From Betaproteobacteria bacterium (lineage in GTDB: Bacteria; Pseudomonadota; Gammaproteobacteria; Burkholderiales; Burkholderiaceae_A): a stretch of 43,152 nucleotides of DNA. The position numbers and the translations under genes were made by a program. The stretch lies in contig JAGWWC010000008.1 in NCBI GenBank assembly GCA_018970545.1, positions 1 to 43,152 on the forward strand, read 5' to 3'. The notes beneath the pieces were generated by a model. That model did not search any database. It was not told the DNA's origin and was given only the letters and a program-made list of their open reading frames with translations. Numbering within the stretch: position 1 is the stretch's first letter; each line of letters opens with the position of its first letter. Of this stretch, positions 33,130 to 41,368 are shown piece by piece.

Positions 33130-34353
33130 TCAGGGAGCCTTTTTGGCCGCAGATTTCTCGGGCGGGCCGCCGACTGATTTTTCCTCAGCCCTCTCCGCAC
33201 CCTTTTTGTCTTGTCCTGGCGCCTGCCCAGGGCCCTTGCCTGGCGGACCGCCCGGGCCCTTCGCGGCAGCCGGCTCAGCGACTTTTACCGGCACATTGTT
33301 GCCACGAATTTTAATTTGGCCGGCGGTGACGACCACGTCATCGGCTGCCAGGCCCTTGACCACTTCAACCACCGCTCGCTGATCGAGCTGCGAACGCAAT
33401 CCAGTCACGACCGGGGTGGCGACTGCCTTGCCCTCCACAACCTTAAAAACGGTCAGCCGATTTTGGGCGGTCACCAAAGCTTCCTCGGGGATCACGATCG
33501 CATTTGGACGCGACTCCAACACCAGCCGCACTCTGACGAACATGCCGGGCTTTAGGCGACGAGAGACGTCGCGTAGCTCTGCACGAAGCAGCAGTGATCG
33601 GCCCGCCGCGTCAACGGCTGGATCAATCGCAACGACTTTCGCAGGAAAGCTTGCCCCTGCGAATGCATCCGACTGCAGTTGCACGGTCTGGCCCACCGCG
33701 AGCCGTCCGCTGATCTGCTCGGGAACGCGAAAATCCGCCTTCATCGAACTGAGATCCTCAAGGTTCACCAAGTCGACGCCCTCTTTCAGGTAATCGCCCA
33801 CGCTGACCTGTCGAATACCGATCTGGCCTGCAAAAGGGGCTCGGATGGTCATCTTGTCGAGATTGGCCTGCGCCAACGCAAGCTTGGCTGCAGCAATTTC
33901 CTCGGTGGCCTTGGCATCATCGAGCGCGGCAGCAGAAAGAAATTTTTTCTGGAAGAGCTCCTCGGTGCGCTTGAGCTTTGCTGCAGAAAGATCGCGCTCT
34001 GCCCGTGCCTGATTCACCAGCGCCTGCTGTACGGATGCATCGAAGACAATCAAGGCATCCCCCTTGGCCACCTGACTGCCATCGGCAAACATAATGCGCG
34101 CGATACGGCCAGGGATTTCAGATTTCAGCACCACCGACTCCGCGGAGCGGAGCGTTCCAACTGCCGTGACCGCATCAAGAATCTCGGCGACTCGAACCGG
34201 CTCAGCCTCGACCACCACTGGCCCGCCCGCCGCCTTTGGCGCCGGGACCTGGCTCTGGGTGTTCATTTGAATGCCCGCCAGGCTCGCTGCAACTAGGCCT
34301 ACGATCACAATGGCAGGAACCACCCAGCGTCGGGCGGAAGTTGGAATAGGCAT
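33130..34353 (-). CDS. RND efflux periplasmic adaptor (HlyD/MFP family)
   Basis: A 407-residue adaptor. Residues about 10-28 are a membrane anchor (VVPAIVIVGLVAASLAGIQ), followed by lipoyl halves (SEIPGRIARIMFADGSQVAK, IRAPFAGQIGIRQVSVGDYL), a coiled-coil hairpin (QALVNQARAERDLSAAKLK), a beta-barrel and the membrane-proximal domain. The C-terminus is a disordered, repetitive tail of Gly/Pro/Lys (GGPPGKGPGQAPGQDKKG) that is not usual in adaptors. The ATG shares a base with the TAA stop of rnhA (TAATG, 34353), so the pump is coupled to rnhA translation. It pairs with the RND permease encoded next. Confidence 0.95.
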   Translation of the reverse strand: MPIPTSARRWVVPAIVIVGLVAASLAGIQMNTQSQVPAPKAAGGPVVVEAEPVRVAEILDAVTAVGTLRSAESVVLKSEIPGRIARIMFADGSQVAKGDALIVFDASVQQALVNQARAERDLSAAKLKRTEELFQKKFLSAAALDDAKATEEIAAAKLALAQANLDKMTIRAPFAGQIGIRQVSVGDYLKEGVDLVNLEDLSSMKADFRVPEQISGRLAVGQTVQLQSDAFAGASFPAKVVAIDPAVDAAGRSLLLRAELRDVSRRLKPGMFVRVRLVLESRPNAIVIPEEALVTAQNRLTVFKVVEGKAVATPVVTGLRSQLDQRAVVEVVKGLAADDVVVTAGQIKIRGNNVPVKVAEPAAAKGPGGPPGKGPGQAPGQDKKGAERAEEKSVGGPPEKSAAKKAP

Positions 34354-34826
34354 TATTTATCTAAAGAGGGATCCAATGCCGCTAGGGTAATGGATTCGAC
34401 GCCCCGATTGGCCAGTGCATCGGCCCTTTCATTACCCAAGTGGCCCTGATGGCCCCGGACCCACTCCCAATCGACCGTGTGGCGGGCAAGTTCGTGATCC
34501 AAGGCCTCCCAGAGTTCCTTGTTCGCAACAGGCTTGCCGGCCGAGGTTTTCCAGTGTTTGCGCTTCCACTGGGCCATCCAGGATTGGACGCCCTTTTGCA
34601 CATACTGGGAATCAGTCACGATCAGAATCCGGCAGGAGCGATTCAGGCAGCGCAAGGCCTCGATAACCGCTGTCAGTTCCATTCGATTGTTGGTGGTGTT
34701 GATCTCTCCACCGAATATCTCTTTCTCCTGATTGCCGTATTCCAGCAACGCCCCCCAGCCACCTGGACCAGGATTGCCCTTGCAAGCGCCATCGGTGTGG
34801 ATCACGACCTCAGCGGAATTGCTCAA
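34353..34826 (-). CDS. rnhA: Ribonuclease HI
   Basis: A 157-residue enzyme that cleaves the RNA strand of RNA:DNA hybrids. The active site can be placed: D12 ([11 protein letters not shown]), E50 (NRMELTAV), D72 (VTDSQYV), H126 and D136 ([16 protein letters not shown]), matching D10, E48, D70, H124, D134 of the Escherichia coli enzyme. The basic handle is present around [12 protein letters not shown]. The ATG overlaps the stop of the upstream methyltransferase gene (ATGA at 34823-34826), and the stop overlaps the start of the RND adaptor gene. Confidence 0.97.
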   Translation of the reverse strand: MSNSAEVVIHTDGACKGNPGPGGWGALLEYGNQEKEIFGGEINTTNNRMELTAVIEALRCLNRSCRILIVTDSQYVQKGVQSWMAQWKRKHWKTSAGKPVANKELWEALDHELARHTVDWEWVRGHQGHLGNERADALANRGVESITLAALDPSLDK

Positions 34827-35680
34827 TGGCTGGCCCCGCCCCTATATTGATTGGAGGCCGCTTCTTGCTCTGGTGAATCGTTCCGATGAAGCCGCACTGA
34901 GGAGGCGGTTGCCGCTTTAGCCCCTGTGACCGCCTTGCGATCACGCCAGCTGGGTCCGATCAGCTGCATCTGGTGCACACGCTTGACGGCCATCAGAAAA
35001 TAAACGCCGCCCGCCATGGGCCACCAGCGACGGCCAGCGGGATCCATCCATTGCATTCGATTCAGCCACCGCTCCGACTCAAAGGGCGGCACATAGGCTC
35101 CAAAAGCGCTGGCTCCACCCGCACCGAGATCGAAGTTCAGAAGTCGCAGCCAATCTTTTAGACGCGGCAGCGAAATCCACGAATGGCCAGAGGGCGGAAA
35201 ACGCGTCACAGAGCGCGAACTTTTTCGTAATGCCCATGGGCTCATCGGATTAAAGCCCGTGATAACGATCCGGCCCTCGGGGATCAGCACGCGCTGAGCC
35301 TCGCGCAAGAGATGGTGGGCATCATGAGCAATCTCCAGCGTGTGGGGCAGGACCAATAAATCCAGGCTTTCAGTCAAAAAAGGCAGTTCATGGGCCGAGC
35401 CAGCGACTGCGGCGATGGTGCCCACAGCATCGGAATCCTCCGCTTGGTGGCAATGGCCGCTTTTGGGCCATACCATCCGGGCCCGGCATGACATACGATT
35501 GGCCCTGAGGGCGTCCAGCGGCAATGGGCCGATCTGGACCGCGTTGTATCCAAACACGTCCTGCAGGCTGCGATCAAGCCAAGCCTGCTCCTCCTGGATG
35601 AGACGCCGGCCCAGGGGTGTTTCGCTCCATGGGCCCCAGTCTTGAAAAGGATTGAACAATGATTCAGGCGATTGCGGCAT
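34823..35680 (-). CDS. SAM-dependent methyltransferase (YafS-like neighbour of gloB/rnhA)
   Basis: A 285-residue class I methyltransferase. The core includes [20 protein letters not shown] with [20 protein letters not shown], the segment of the family that follows motif I, and [20 protein letters not shown]. The same kind of gene (yafS) lies between gloB and rnhA in Escherichia coli, so this is the conserved neighbour; the substrate is unknown in both. Motif I near residues 60-95 is poorly conserved. The annotated ATG 35680 lies 21 bases inside the divergent gloB gene, so both starts overlap head to head; TTG 35659 is the only nearby alternative, which would remove most of that overlap. Confidence 0.88.
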   Translation of the reverse strand: MPQSPESLFNPFQDWGPWSETPLGRRLIQEEQAWLDRSLQDVFGYNAVQIGPLPLDALRANRMSCRARMVWPKSGHCHQAEDSDAVGTIAAVAGSAHELPFLTESLDLLVLPHTLEIAHDAHHLLREAQRVLIPEGRIVITGFNPMSPWALRKSSRSVTRFPPSGHSWISLPRLKDWLRLLNFDLGAGGASAFGAYVPPFESERWLNRMQWMDPAGRRWWPMAGGVYFLMAVKRVHQMQLIGPSWRDRKAVTGAKAATASSVRLHRNDSPEQEAASNQYRGGASH

Positions 35681-36408
35681 TTGCCGACAACTATATCTGG
35701 GCGATTACCGATGACCAACAGGGCCTTGCTGCGGTGGTCGATCCAGGTGACGCCCGCCCGGTGCTGGACTTTCTGCGGCGCCATCGGCTCCAGCTTGCGG
35801 CCATCTTGGTAACACATCACCACGGCGACCATACTGGCGGAATTGCCGCGCTCAATGCTGCCCATCAGCACAGCTCCACGCCGAATGGCCTGCGGGTCTA
35901 TGGGCCCGCTGCCGAATCAATCCCGAGCATCACAGACCCGCTGCGTGAGGGAGACGTCGTTGTGCTGGGCGAGCTGGGCTGCACGTTTCAGATCATCGAT
36001 GTTCCAGGGCACACGCAAGGCCACATCGCGTTTTATGGCGATCATCACGACGCCCCCGTGCTCTTTTGCGGCGACACACTTTTTGCGGCAGGATGTGGAC
36101 GACTGTTTGAGGGGACTGCAGAGCAGATGTGGGCTTCACTGCAAAAGCTTGCGGGCCTTCCAGGGCAGACAGCGATGTATTGCGCCCATGAGTACACCCT
36201 GGCGAACCTGCGTTTTGCGTCTGCTGCTTATCCCCATCACCGAGAAATTACCGATCGACTCGCACATGTGGCTTTGCTGCGGGATCAAGAGCGCATCACG
36301 CTGCCGAGCACCATAGCACTGGAGCGCGCCACCAATCCCTTTCTGCTCTGCGCCAACGCACAGGCATTTGCCCAGTTGCGGCGGCAAAAAGACAGCTTTC
36401 GCGGATAA
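35659..36408 (+). CDS. gloB: Hydroxyacylglutathione hydrolase (glyoxalase II)
   Basis: A 249-residue metallo-beta-lactamase-fold enzyme that hydrolyses S-D-lactoylglutathione to D-lactate and glutathione in methylglyoxal detoxification. The zinc motif is THHHGDHTGG (H53, H55, D57, H58), with further ligands in VPGHTQGHIAFY, CGDTLFAAGCGRLFEGTAEQ and CAHEYTLANLRFA. The C-terminal substrate-binding region (ERATNPFL) is present. Length matches family. It is head-to-head with the methyltransferase gene, whose ATG overlaps this one by 22 bases, and followed nine bases later by mltD. Confidence 0.96.
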   Translation: MIQAIAAFADNYIWAITDDQQGLAAVVDPGDARPVLDFLRRHRLQLAAILVTHHHGDHTGGIAALNAAHQHSSTPNGLRVYGPAAESIPSITDPLREGDVVVLGELGCTFQIIDVPGHTQGHIAFYGDHHDAPVLFCGDTLFAAGCGRLFEGTAEQMWASLQKLAGLPGQTAMYCAHEYTLANLRFASAAYPHHREITDRLAHVALLRDQERITLPSTIALERATNPFLLCANAQAFAQLRRQKDSFRG

Positions 36409-36417
36409 TCCGGTCCA

Positions 36418-38100
36418 ATGCGACTTCTCACCCTCTTGGCGGTCTCGCTTACGCTTTCCGGCTGTGTGGTCGCCCCACCCGGCTCCGCTCCCGCTGGGGG
36501 ACCAGCCCCCGTGGTCTCCGCTATCCCGCCGCCGAACTCATCGCCGCCCCCTGGATCCGCTGCACCTGCCTCCCGGCCCGCCGCTCGCAATGACCAGGCC
36601 GCTGCGCCTGCGGCTGGCCCGATCGCCGCGTTCAGCCAGGCCCCCGCTTCGCAGACTGCGCGATACGACGTATTGACCGACCGCATCGTTGCCGGGTTCG
36701 CAATGCCGCCCTTGCAGCTGGCATTGGTCGAGCAACACGAGCGTTGGATTTTGCGCAATCCGGAATACTTAAAGCGCGTCTTAGAGCGCGGCGGAAAATA
36801 TCTGTATCACATTGTTGAAGAGCTCGAGGCCCGCAATATGCCGACCGAGCTTGCGCTGCTGCCCATTGTCGAGAGCGCATTTGTGCCCAATGCCCTTTCG
36901 AAAGCAAAAGCAGCGGGCCTTTGGCAGTTCATCCCCTCCACTGGCCGTATCTACGACCTTGAGCAGAACTGGTGGATGGACCAACGCCGCGATGTGATCG
37001 AGTCCACCCGAGCAGCGCTTGATTATTTGCAGCGGCTCTATGAACTGCAAGACAACGACTGGTTTCTTGCCCTGGCCAGTTACAACTGGGGCGAGAACGC
37101 CGTCCTGCGCGCCCGCAAGCGCAATGCCGCCGCAGGCAGGCCCTCCGATTACGCCAGCCTGAAGATGCCCAAAGAAACGCAGAACTATGTGCCCAAGCTG
37201 ATTGCCCTTCGCAATGTGCTCTCACGGGCCAATGAACATGGGCTCACGCTGCCAGTGATCCCGAATCGTCCATTTTTTGTGGTGATCGATAAGGAGCAGT
37301 CCATCGATTTATCATTGGCGGCCCGCTTTGCCGGCATGACGATTGCTGAATTCACCGAGCTCAATCCGTCGCTCAACCGCCCGGTAATTACGGTGACGAG
37401 AACCGACCGCATCATCTTGCCCGCGGATCGGGCGACCAGCTTTCAGCAACAGCTGCAGGACCATATCGCCCGTGGCCTGCCGCTGGTGACCTGGAAGCCC
37501 TACACGCTCAAAGAAAATGACACCCTGCTGACCTTGGCAAAGCGCGCCGGTATCGCCCCGCAGGATCTCATCCGCGCCAATAGCCTAAAGCAAAATGCAC
37601 GGCCGCTGCCTGGCACGGTGCTGCTCGCACCAATGGCACTCGATAGCCCTGAGCCCGCCATCGAGACCACACTGGCGCGCTTCACAGGATCGCGTGTGAT
37701 TGAAAAAGAAACCTTGGGGCCGGTGTATCACCGGGTCACCAAAAAAGATAACCTTGCGAACATTGCAAAGCGCTATGGCTTAACTGCGAGCGATCTGAAG
37801 TCCACCAATCAGCTCGAGGGCGAGCCCGTGATCGGGCAGCGGCTTTTGATTCGGCCCGCCCGGACCCAGACTGTGGTGACCGATGAGCGCGGCAAGCGCA
37901 CGATCCTGTCTTCGGCCGAGGCTGCCAACCTCCCGCCGGCTGAGCCTGCGGCGAAAAAAGCACCGCCGCGCAAAGCCGCAGAGAAGAAAAAAGCAAATCC
38001 TGAGAAAAAGAAAGCTGGCCCGGAGAAGAAAAAATCCTCGGAGCAAAAGAAAAGCCCGGCGAAATCACCGGGCAGTTCTGAGACAAGGGCAAGCTCCTAG
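36418..38100 (+). CDS. mltD: Membrane-bound lytic murein transglycosylase D with LysM repeats
   Basis: A 560-residue lipoprotein. Lipobox LSGC gives the acylated cysteine at residue 16, followed by a Pro/Ala-rich linker to about 75. The GH23-type transglycosylase domain has catalytic E152 in LPIVESAFVPNALS and GLWQFIPSTGRIY. Two clear LysM domains follow (about 360-405, TLKENDTLLTLAKRAGI, and about 440-480, VTKKDNLANIAKRYGL), with a weaker repeat near 285-330. The C-terminal 50 residues are a Lys-rich tail with repeats of PEKKKAGP type. It cleaves murein glycan strands, forming 1,6-anhydromuramic ends. A hairpin at 38054-38073 in its last codons serves as terminator of the opposite strand. 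Confidence 0.95.
   Translation: MRLLTLLAVSLTLSGCVVAPPGSAPAGGPAPVVSAIPPPNSSPPPGSAAPASRPAARNDQAAAPAAGPIAAFSQAPASQTARYDVLTDRIVAGFAMPPLQLALVEQHERWILRNPEYLKRVLERGGKYLYHIVEELEARNMPTELALLPIVESAFVPNALSKAKAAGLWQFIPSTGRIYDLEQNWWMDQRRDVIESTRAALDYLQRLYELQDNDWFLALASYNWGENAVLRARKRNAAAGRPSDYASLKMPKETQNYVPKLIALRNVLSRANEHGLTLPVIPNRPFFVVIDKEQSIDLSLAARFAGMTIAEFTELNPSLNRPVITVTRTDRIILPADRATSFQQQLQDHIARGLPLVTWKPYTLKENDTLLTLAKRAGIAPQDLIRANSLKQNARPLPGTVLLAPMALDSPEPAIETTLARFTGSRVIEKETLGPVYHRVTKKDNLANIAKRYGLTASDLKSTNQLEGEPVIGQRLLIRPARTQTVVTDERGKRTILSSAEAANLPPAEPAAKKAPPRKAAEKKKANPEKKKAGPEKKKSSEQKKSPAKSPGSSETRASS
38042..38073 (-). terminator. Rho-independent terminator of the desaturase gene, inside mltD
   Basis: On the minus strand GCCCGG-TGATTTCG-CCGGGC forms a six-base-pair GC stem with an eight-base loop (38073-38054), followed at once by TTTTCTTTT. 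This is the classical arrangement for a terminator of the desaturase gene (stop at 38130, about 57 bases upstream). The DNA is also the last 20 codons of mltD on the plus strand, so it is a shared-function stretch. On the plus strand no T tract follows the stem. Confidence 0.75.
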
Positions 38101-38129
38101 CGCACTGTGCACCGGAGCGACGAATCCCG

Positions 38130-39251
38130 CTAGGCGGCGATGGCGGTACGACGCGGACTCACCATTCGAATCCGCTTTGAAAAATCAGCAAGGGCTGCAA
38201 TGCCGGAGGCCTCAGCGCGATTGCACCATGATTGCAGGCCCGCCACCGCCTGCTCGACCGACAGATGACGAAGGCTCCACATGGTCTCGAACTCTTTTCG
38301 AAGCTCGGTCCATTTTTCGACCACTGCCGGCTGAAATTGGGCACGACGGGCATGCTTTTTAAATGATGTCGAGAGCATGGCCATCAACTCATACTTGTGT
38401 GAAATCACTGCCTCGATCGTGTCAGCATCAATCTGATTTCGCGCGGGGTCAAGAAACATTTCAGCGGGCAGCGCGCGCGGCTTGGCCAGGCCAAGTGCCG
38501 CCAAACATCGAATGTAAAGCCAGCCGATGTCGAACTCATACCACTTCGAAGAGAGCTTTGGCGATGTGGCAAATGTGTGGTGATTGTTATGCAGCTCTTC
38601 GCCGCCAATCAGAATACCCCAGGGCGAAATATTTCTGCTGGTATCGGGACTCTTGAAATTGCGATAACCCCAGAAGTGTCCAATTCCATTGATGACGCCT
38701 GCAGCAAGAAAAGGAATCCAGGCCATTTGCACCGCCCAGACAGCGGCACCGACAACGCCAAAAAGCATCACATTCGCGATCAACATGAGCGAGACGCCCA
38801 GCACACTGTGCTGAGAGTAGACATGGCGTTCCACCCAGTCATCGGGCGTGCCGTGGCCATAACGTTCCACCAGCTCGCGATCCGCAGCCGCCACACGGTA
38901 GAGCTCGGCACCCCGCCATAACACTGCATCAATGCCACGGGTCTGCGGGCTGTGGGGATCTTCTTCGGTTTCGCATTTTGCGTGGTGCTTACGATGAATC
39001 GCTGCCCATTCCTTGGTCACCATTCCCGTGGTCATCCAAAGCCAGAAGCGCAGGGGGTGTGAGATCAGCGGATGCAACTCCAAGGCACGATGGGCCTGGC
39101 AGCGGTGCAAATAGACGGTGACCCCAATGATCGTGAGATGGGTGGCCGCCAGCGTGTAGAGCACGATGGCGCCAGCACCCCAGCCCGTAAGGCCGTAGCG
39201 AACAAAATCCCACAGCACAGCGACAGCCGGCAGTTCCAGAAATGCGGTCAT
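38130..39251 (-). CDS. Fatty acid desaturase (delta-9 type, membrane)
   Basis: A 373-residue protein from ATG 39251; TTG at 39260 or 39263 would suit the ribosome binding site GGGAG better, so the real start may be a few codons earlier. Three histidine boxes of acyl-lipid/acyl-CoA desaturases are present: HRCQAHR (HxxxxH), HRKHH and HNNHH, with the usual spacing and four membrane helices. A soluble C-terminal region of about 110 residues (from about 260) extends beyond the core. The enzyme introduces a cis double bond into membrane acyl chains, probably for fluidity. It lies 98 bases after the RsmB/NOP methyltransferase gene on the same strand, with a poly-C/G tract between. Confidence 0.93.
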   Translation of the reverse strand: MTAFLELPAVAVLWDFVRYGLTGWGAGAIVLYTLAATHLTIIGVTVYLHRCQAHRALELHPLISHPLRFWLWMTTGMVTKEWAAIHRKHHAKCETEEDPHSPQTRGIDAVLWRGAELYRVAAADRELVERYGHGTPDDWVERHVYSQHSVLGVSLMLIANVMLFGVVGAAVWAVQMAWIPFLAAGVINGIGHFWGYRNFKSPDTSRNISPWGILIGGEELHNNHHTFATSPKLSSKWYEFDIGWLYIRCLAALGLAKPRALPAEMFLDPARNQIDADTIEAVISHKYELMAMLSTSFKKHARRAQFQPAVVEKWTELRKEFETMWSLRHLSVEQAVAGLQSWCNRAEASGIAALADFSKRIRMVSPRRTAIAA

Positions 39252-39349
39252 GGCGTCCAACAAGATCTCCCTTGATGCCCGAGGCCGAAAACTCCACAGC
39301 CGACGAGCCTTCTGTTAAGCAAACCCCGGGATTATCCCACCCCCCCGCC

Positions 39350-40669
39350 TCAACTACCAGCCCTGACCATACAAGCGGCGAAAAATCCGTCGGACCCCGC
39401 CCGATGAGGCCACAGCATAAGATCGCCGGCAGCATTTAAGGGCTGCCATTCCGATGGGATTCGGATCCGCTGACGCTCCAAGACCTCGGCGACAGGCACC
39501 CGACTAAATTCGGGACAACTCGATAAGAATCGCTCCACCAGCGCTTCATTTTCCGGCGGCAAAAGGCTGCAGGTGGCGTAAATCAATCGGCCGCCTGGCT
39601 TGACCAGCCGTGATGCTGCCCGAAGAATTGCTTCCTGTTGCTGCTGAAGTGCGGCGACGGACTCCGGCCCAATGCGCCACTTTAAATCGGGGTTTCTGCG
39701 CAGGGTGCCCAGACCACTACAAGGCGCATCCACCAAAACGGCATGGGCCTTTGACGACAGGCGTTTAATGCGATCGTCATTTAAGCCCGAAATCGCAATT
39801 GGCCAGACATTCGATAACCCGCTGCGTACAAGCCTTGGCTTAAATCGCGCTAGGCGAGCCGCAGAGGTATCGAGCGCATACAGCCTTCCGGTATTGTCCA
39901 TTGCCGAGCCAAGGGCCAGAGTCTTGCCGCCAGCGCCGGCGCAGAAATCAACAATGAACTCTCCACGCCGTGCCGCCACCAGTGCCGCAATAATCTGGCT
40001 GCCCAAATCCTGGACTTCAATCAATCCCTCACGAAACGCGCGACTGCGCTGAAGCGCCGGCTTGCCCTCAATTCGCAATGCGCTATCAAGAGCTGCCAAG
40101 GGCTGGGCCGAAATGCCTTCACGACTTAATATCGCCTGCACATCGACCACCGATGCCCGAATCGTATTCACGCGGAGATCCAGCGGCGCGGTCTGACGAA
40201 GTGCGCGTGCGCAGGCAAGCGCCTCTTGAGCTCCGATCGCAGCAATCAGGGCCTGCGCGATCCAGCTCGGAATACTCTCGCGCAAAAACGGATCTGCCTC
40301 GCCCGACTCAGCCTGCGGCAGGCCCTCACGCCAGATCCGATCAGTTGAATCGCGATCGGCTTCCGGAGGAAGCGGCTCCTGTGCCTGCAGCACGCCCAAG
40401 ATCGCAAGCCGCCAATGGAGTCGATCTTTTGCGGTCGCATGAGCGAGATGCTCAAACCAGCTGAGATTGCGCAGCACCGCCCAGGCACTTTCTGCATAAA
40501 AATGCCGATCGCGGGCGCCCATCTCAGGGTGAGACTTGAAAAAACGCGACAGCGTGCCATCAGCAGGCGCCGAGAACTCCAGCAAATTGCCAATGAGTTT
40601 TGCCAGCGTTGCCAGCCGTCCCACTGGTGCAGGCTTTCGACTTACGCGAGATCGGGATGCAGTCGGCAT
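39350..40669 (-). CDS. RsmB/NOP family RNA (cytosine-5-) methyltransferase
   Basis: A 439-residue protein. The N-terminal helical NusB-like region is followed by the SAM domain with IVDFCAGAGGKTLAL (motif I), YALDTSAARL, the first catalytic cysteine in DAPCSGLGTLRRNPD (motif IV) and the second in YATCSLLPPEN (motif VI). These two Cys are diagnostic for m5C RNA methyltransferases. RsmB proper methylates C967 of 16S rRNA, but Burkholderiales often carry a second paralogue next to purN, so the exact RNA target is left open. The ATG overlaps the end of purN by 28 bases; no closer start is available. Confidence 0.92.
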   Translation of the reverse strand: MPTASRSRVSRKPAPVGRLATLAKLIGNLLEFSAPADGTLSRFFKSHPEMGARDRHFYAESAWAVLRNLSWFEHLAHATAKDRLHWRLAILGVLQAQEPLPPEADRDSTDRIWREGLPQAESGEADPFLRESIPSWIAQALIAAIGAQEALACARALRQTAPLDLRVNTIRASVVDVQAILSREGISAQPLAALDSALRIEGKPALQRSRAFREGLIEVQDLGSQIIAALVAARRGEFIVDFCAGAGGKTLALGSAMDNTGRLYALDTSAARLARFKPRLVRSGLSNVWPIAISGLNDDRIKRLSSKAHAVLVDAPCSGLGTLRRNPDLKWRIGPESVAALQQQQEAILRAASRLVKPGGRLIYATCSLLPPENEALVERFLSSCPEFSRVPVAEVLERQRIRIPSEWQPLNAAGDLMLWPHRAGSDGFFAACMVRAGS

Positions 40670-41301
40670 GATCTAAATTCAGTTGGAAACGCGCCCTCAC
40701 CCCGATTGATGATCCGATCGTCTTGAATCATCAGCTGCCCAGAGAGCCAGGCCGCAATCGCTGTCGGATAAATCTCATGCTCCATTTTCAGCACACGCGC
40801 GGCAAGCACTTCGGCGGTGTCGTCTGGATGTACCGGCACGATGGCCTGCGCTAGGATGGGTCCATGATCCAGCTCAGCCGTCACCAAGTGCACGGTACAG
40901 CCATGGACTCGGACCCCCGCATCAAGGGCCTGCTGATGTGTCTCCAGGCCCTTAAATGCAGGAAGAAGTGAGGGATGAATATTGACCAGCCGATTGCGAA
41001 ATCGCGCGCAGAATTCGGCGGTCAGCAGCCGCATGAATCCCGCCAGCGCCACTAGGTCTGGACTCTGAGTTTCAAGCTTCTGGGCAAGCGCCGCATCAAA
41101 GGCCTTGCGATTTTGGAATTGAGTATGGTCGAGGACCTCAGTCGCAATCCCTTTGGCGCGGGCGATCTCAAGGCCAGGCGCGTTCGGCCGGTTGGAAATC
41201 ACAGCGACCACCGCAATCGGCCAGCCATGACGCTGGATTGCACTGAGCAGAGCATCCAAGTTGGAACCACGTCCCGAGATCAGCACCGCTAGTCGCTTCA
41301 T
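40642..41301 (-). CDS. purN: Phosphoribosylglycinamide formyltransferase
   Basis: A 219-residue enzyme of purine synthesis that formylates GAR with 10-formyl-tetrahydrofolate. Motifs: LISGRGSNLDALL (phosphate binding), VISNRPNAPGLEIA, GFMRLLTAEFCARF, NIHPSLLPAFKGLETHQQAL with the catalytic Asn/His, and LDHGPILAQAIVPV with the catalytic Asp. A -10-like TAGAAT on this strand (41316-41311) predicts a start about three bases before the ATG. There is no ribosome binding site. It overlaps the downstream methyltransferase gene by 28 bases and diverges from ribF. Confidence 0.96.
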   Translation of the reverse strand: MKRLAVLISGRGSNLDALLSAIQRHGWPIAVVAVISNRPNAPGLEIARAKGIATEVLDHTQFQNRKAFDAALAQKLETQSPDLVALAGFMRLLTAEFCARFRNRLVNIHPSLLPAFKGLETHQQALDAGVRVHGCTVHLVTAELDHGPILAQAIVPVHPDDTAEVLAARVLKMEHEIYPTAIAAWLSGQLMIQDDRIINRGEGAFPTEFRSCRLHPDLA

Positions 41302-41325
41302 CAGGCCTCGATTCTAGCGGCCCCC

Positions 41326-41331
41326 TATAAT
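41326..41331 (+). promoter_or_regulatory. -10 element of the ribF-ileS promoter
   Basis: TATAAT in the 67-base gap between purN and ribF. The predicted start is near 41338, leaving a leader of about 31 bases before ribF. No clear -35 box is seen 16-18 bases upstream. On the opposite strand TAGAAT (41316-41311) points toward purN, so the gap carries back-to-back promoters. Confidence 0.45.
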
Positions 41332-41368
41332 CCATCGTTTCGATCTCAGCCCGGAAAGCCCGCATAAC

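Noticed and set aside
33679-34296. Plus-strand open frame of 205 codons
   Set aside because: It is antisense to the RND adaptor gene, whose reading frame shows clear family motifs.
39340-39346. Run of seven C upstream of the desaturase gene as a phase-variable tract
   Set aside because: Too short for confidence and not inside a coding frame; kept only as a note.
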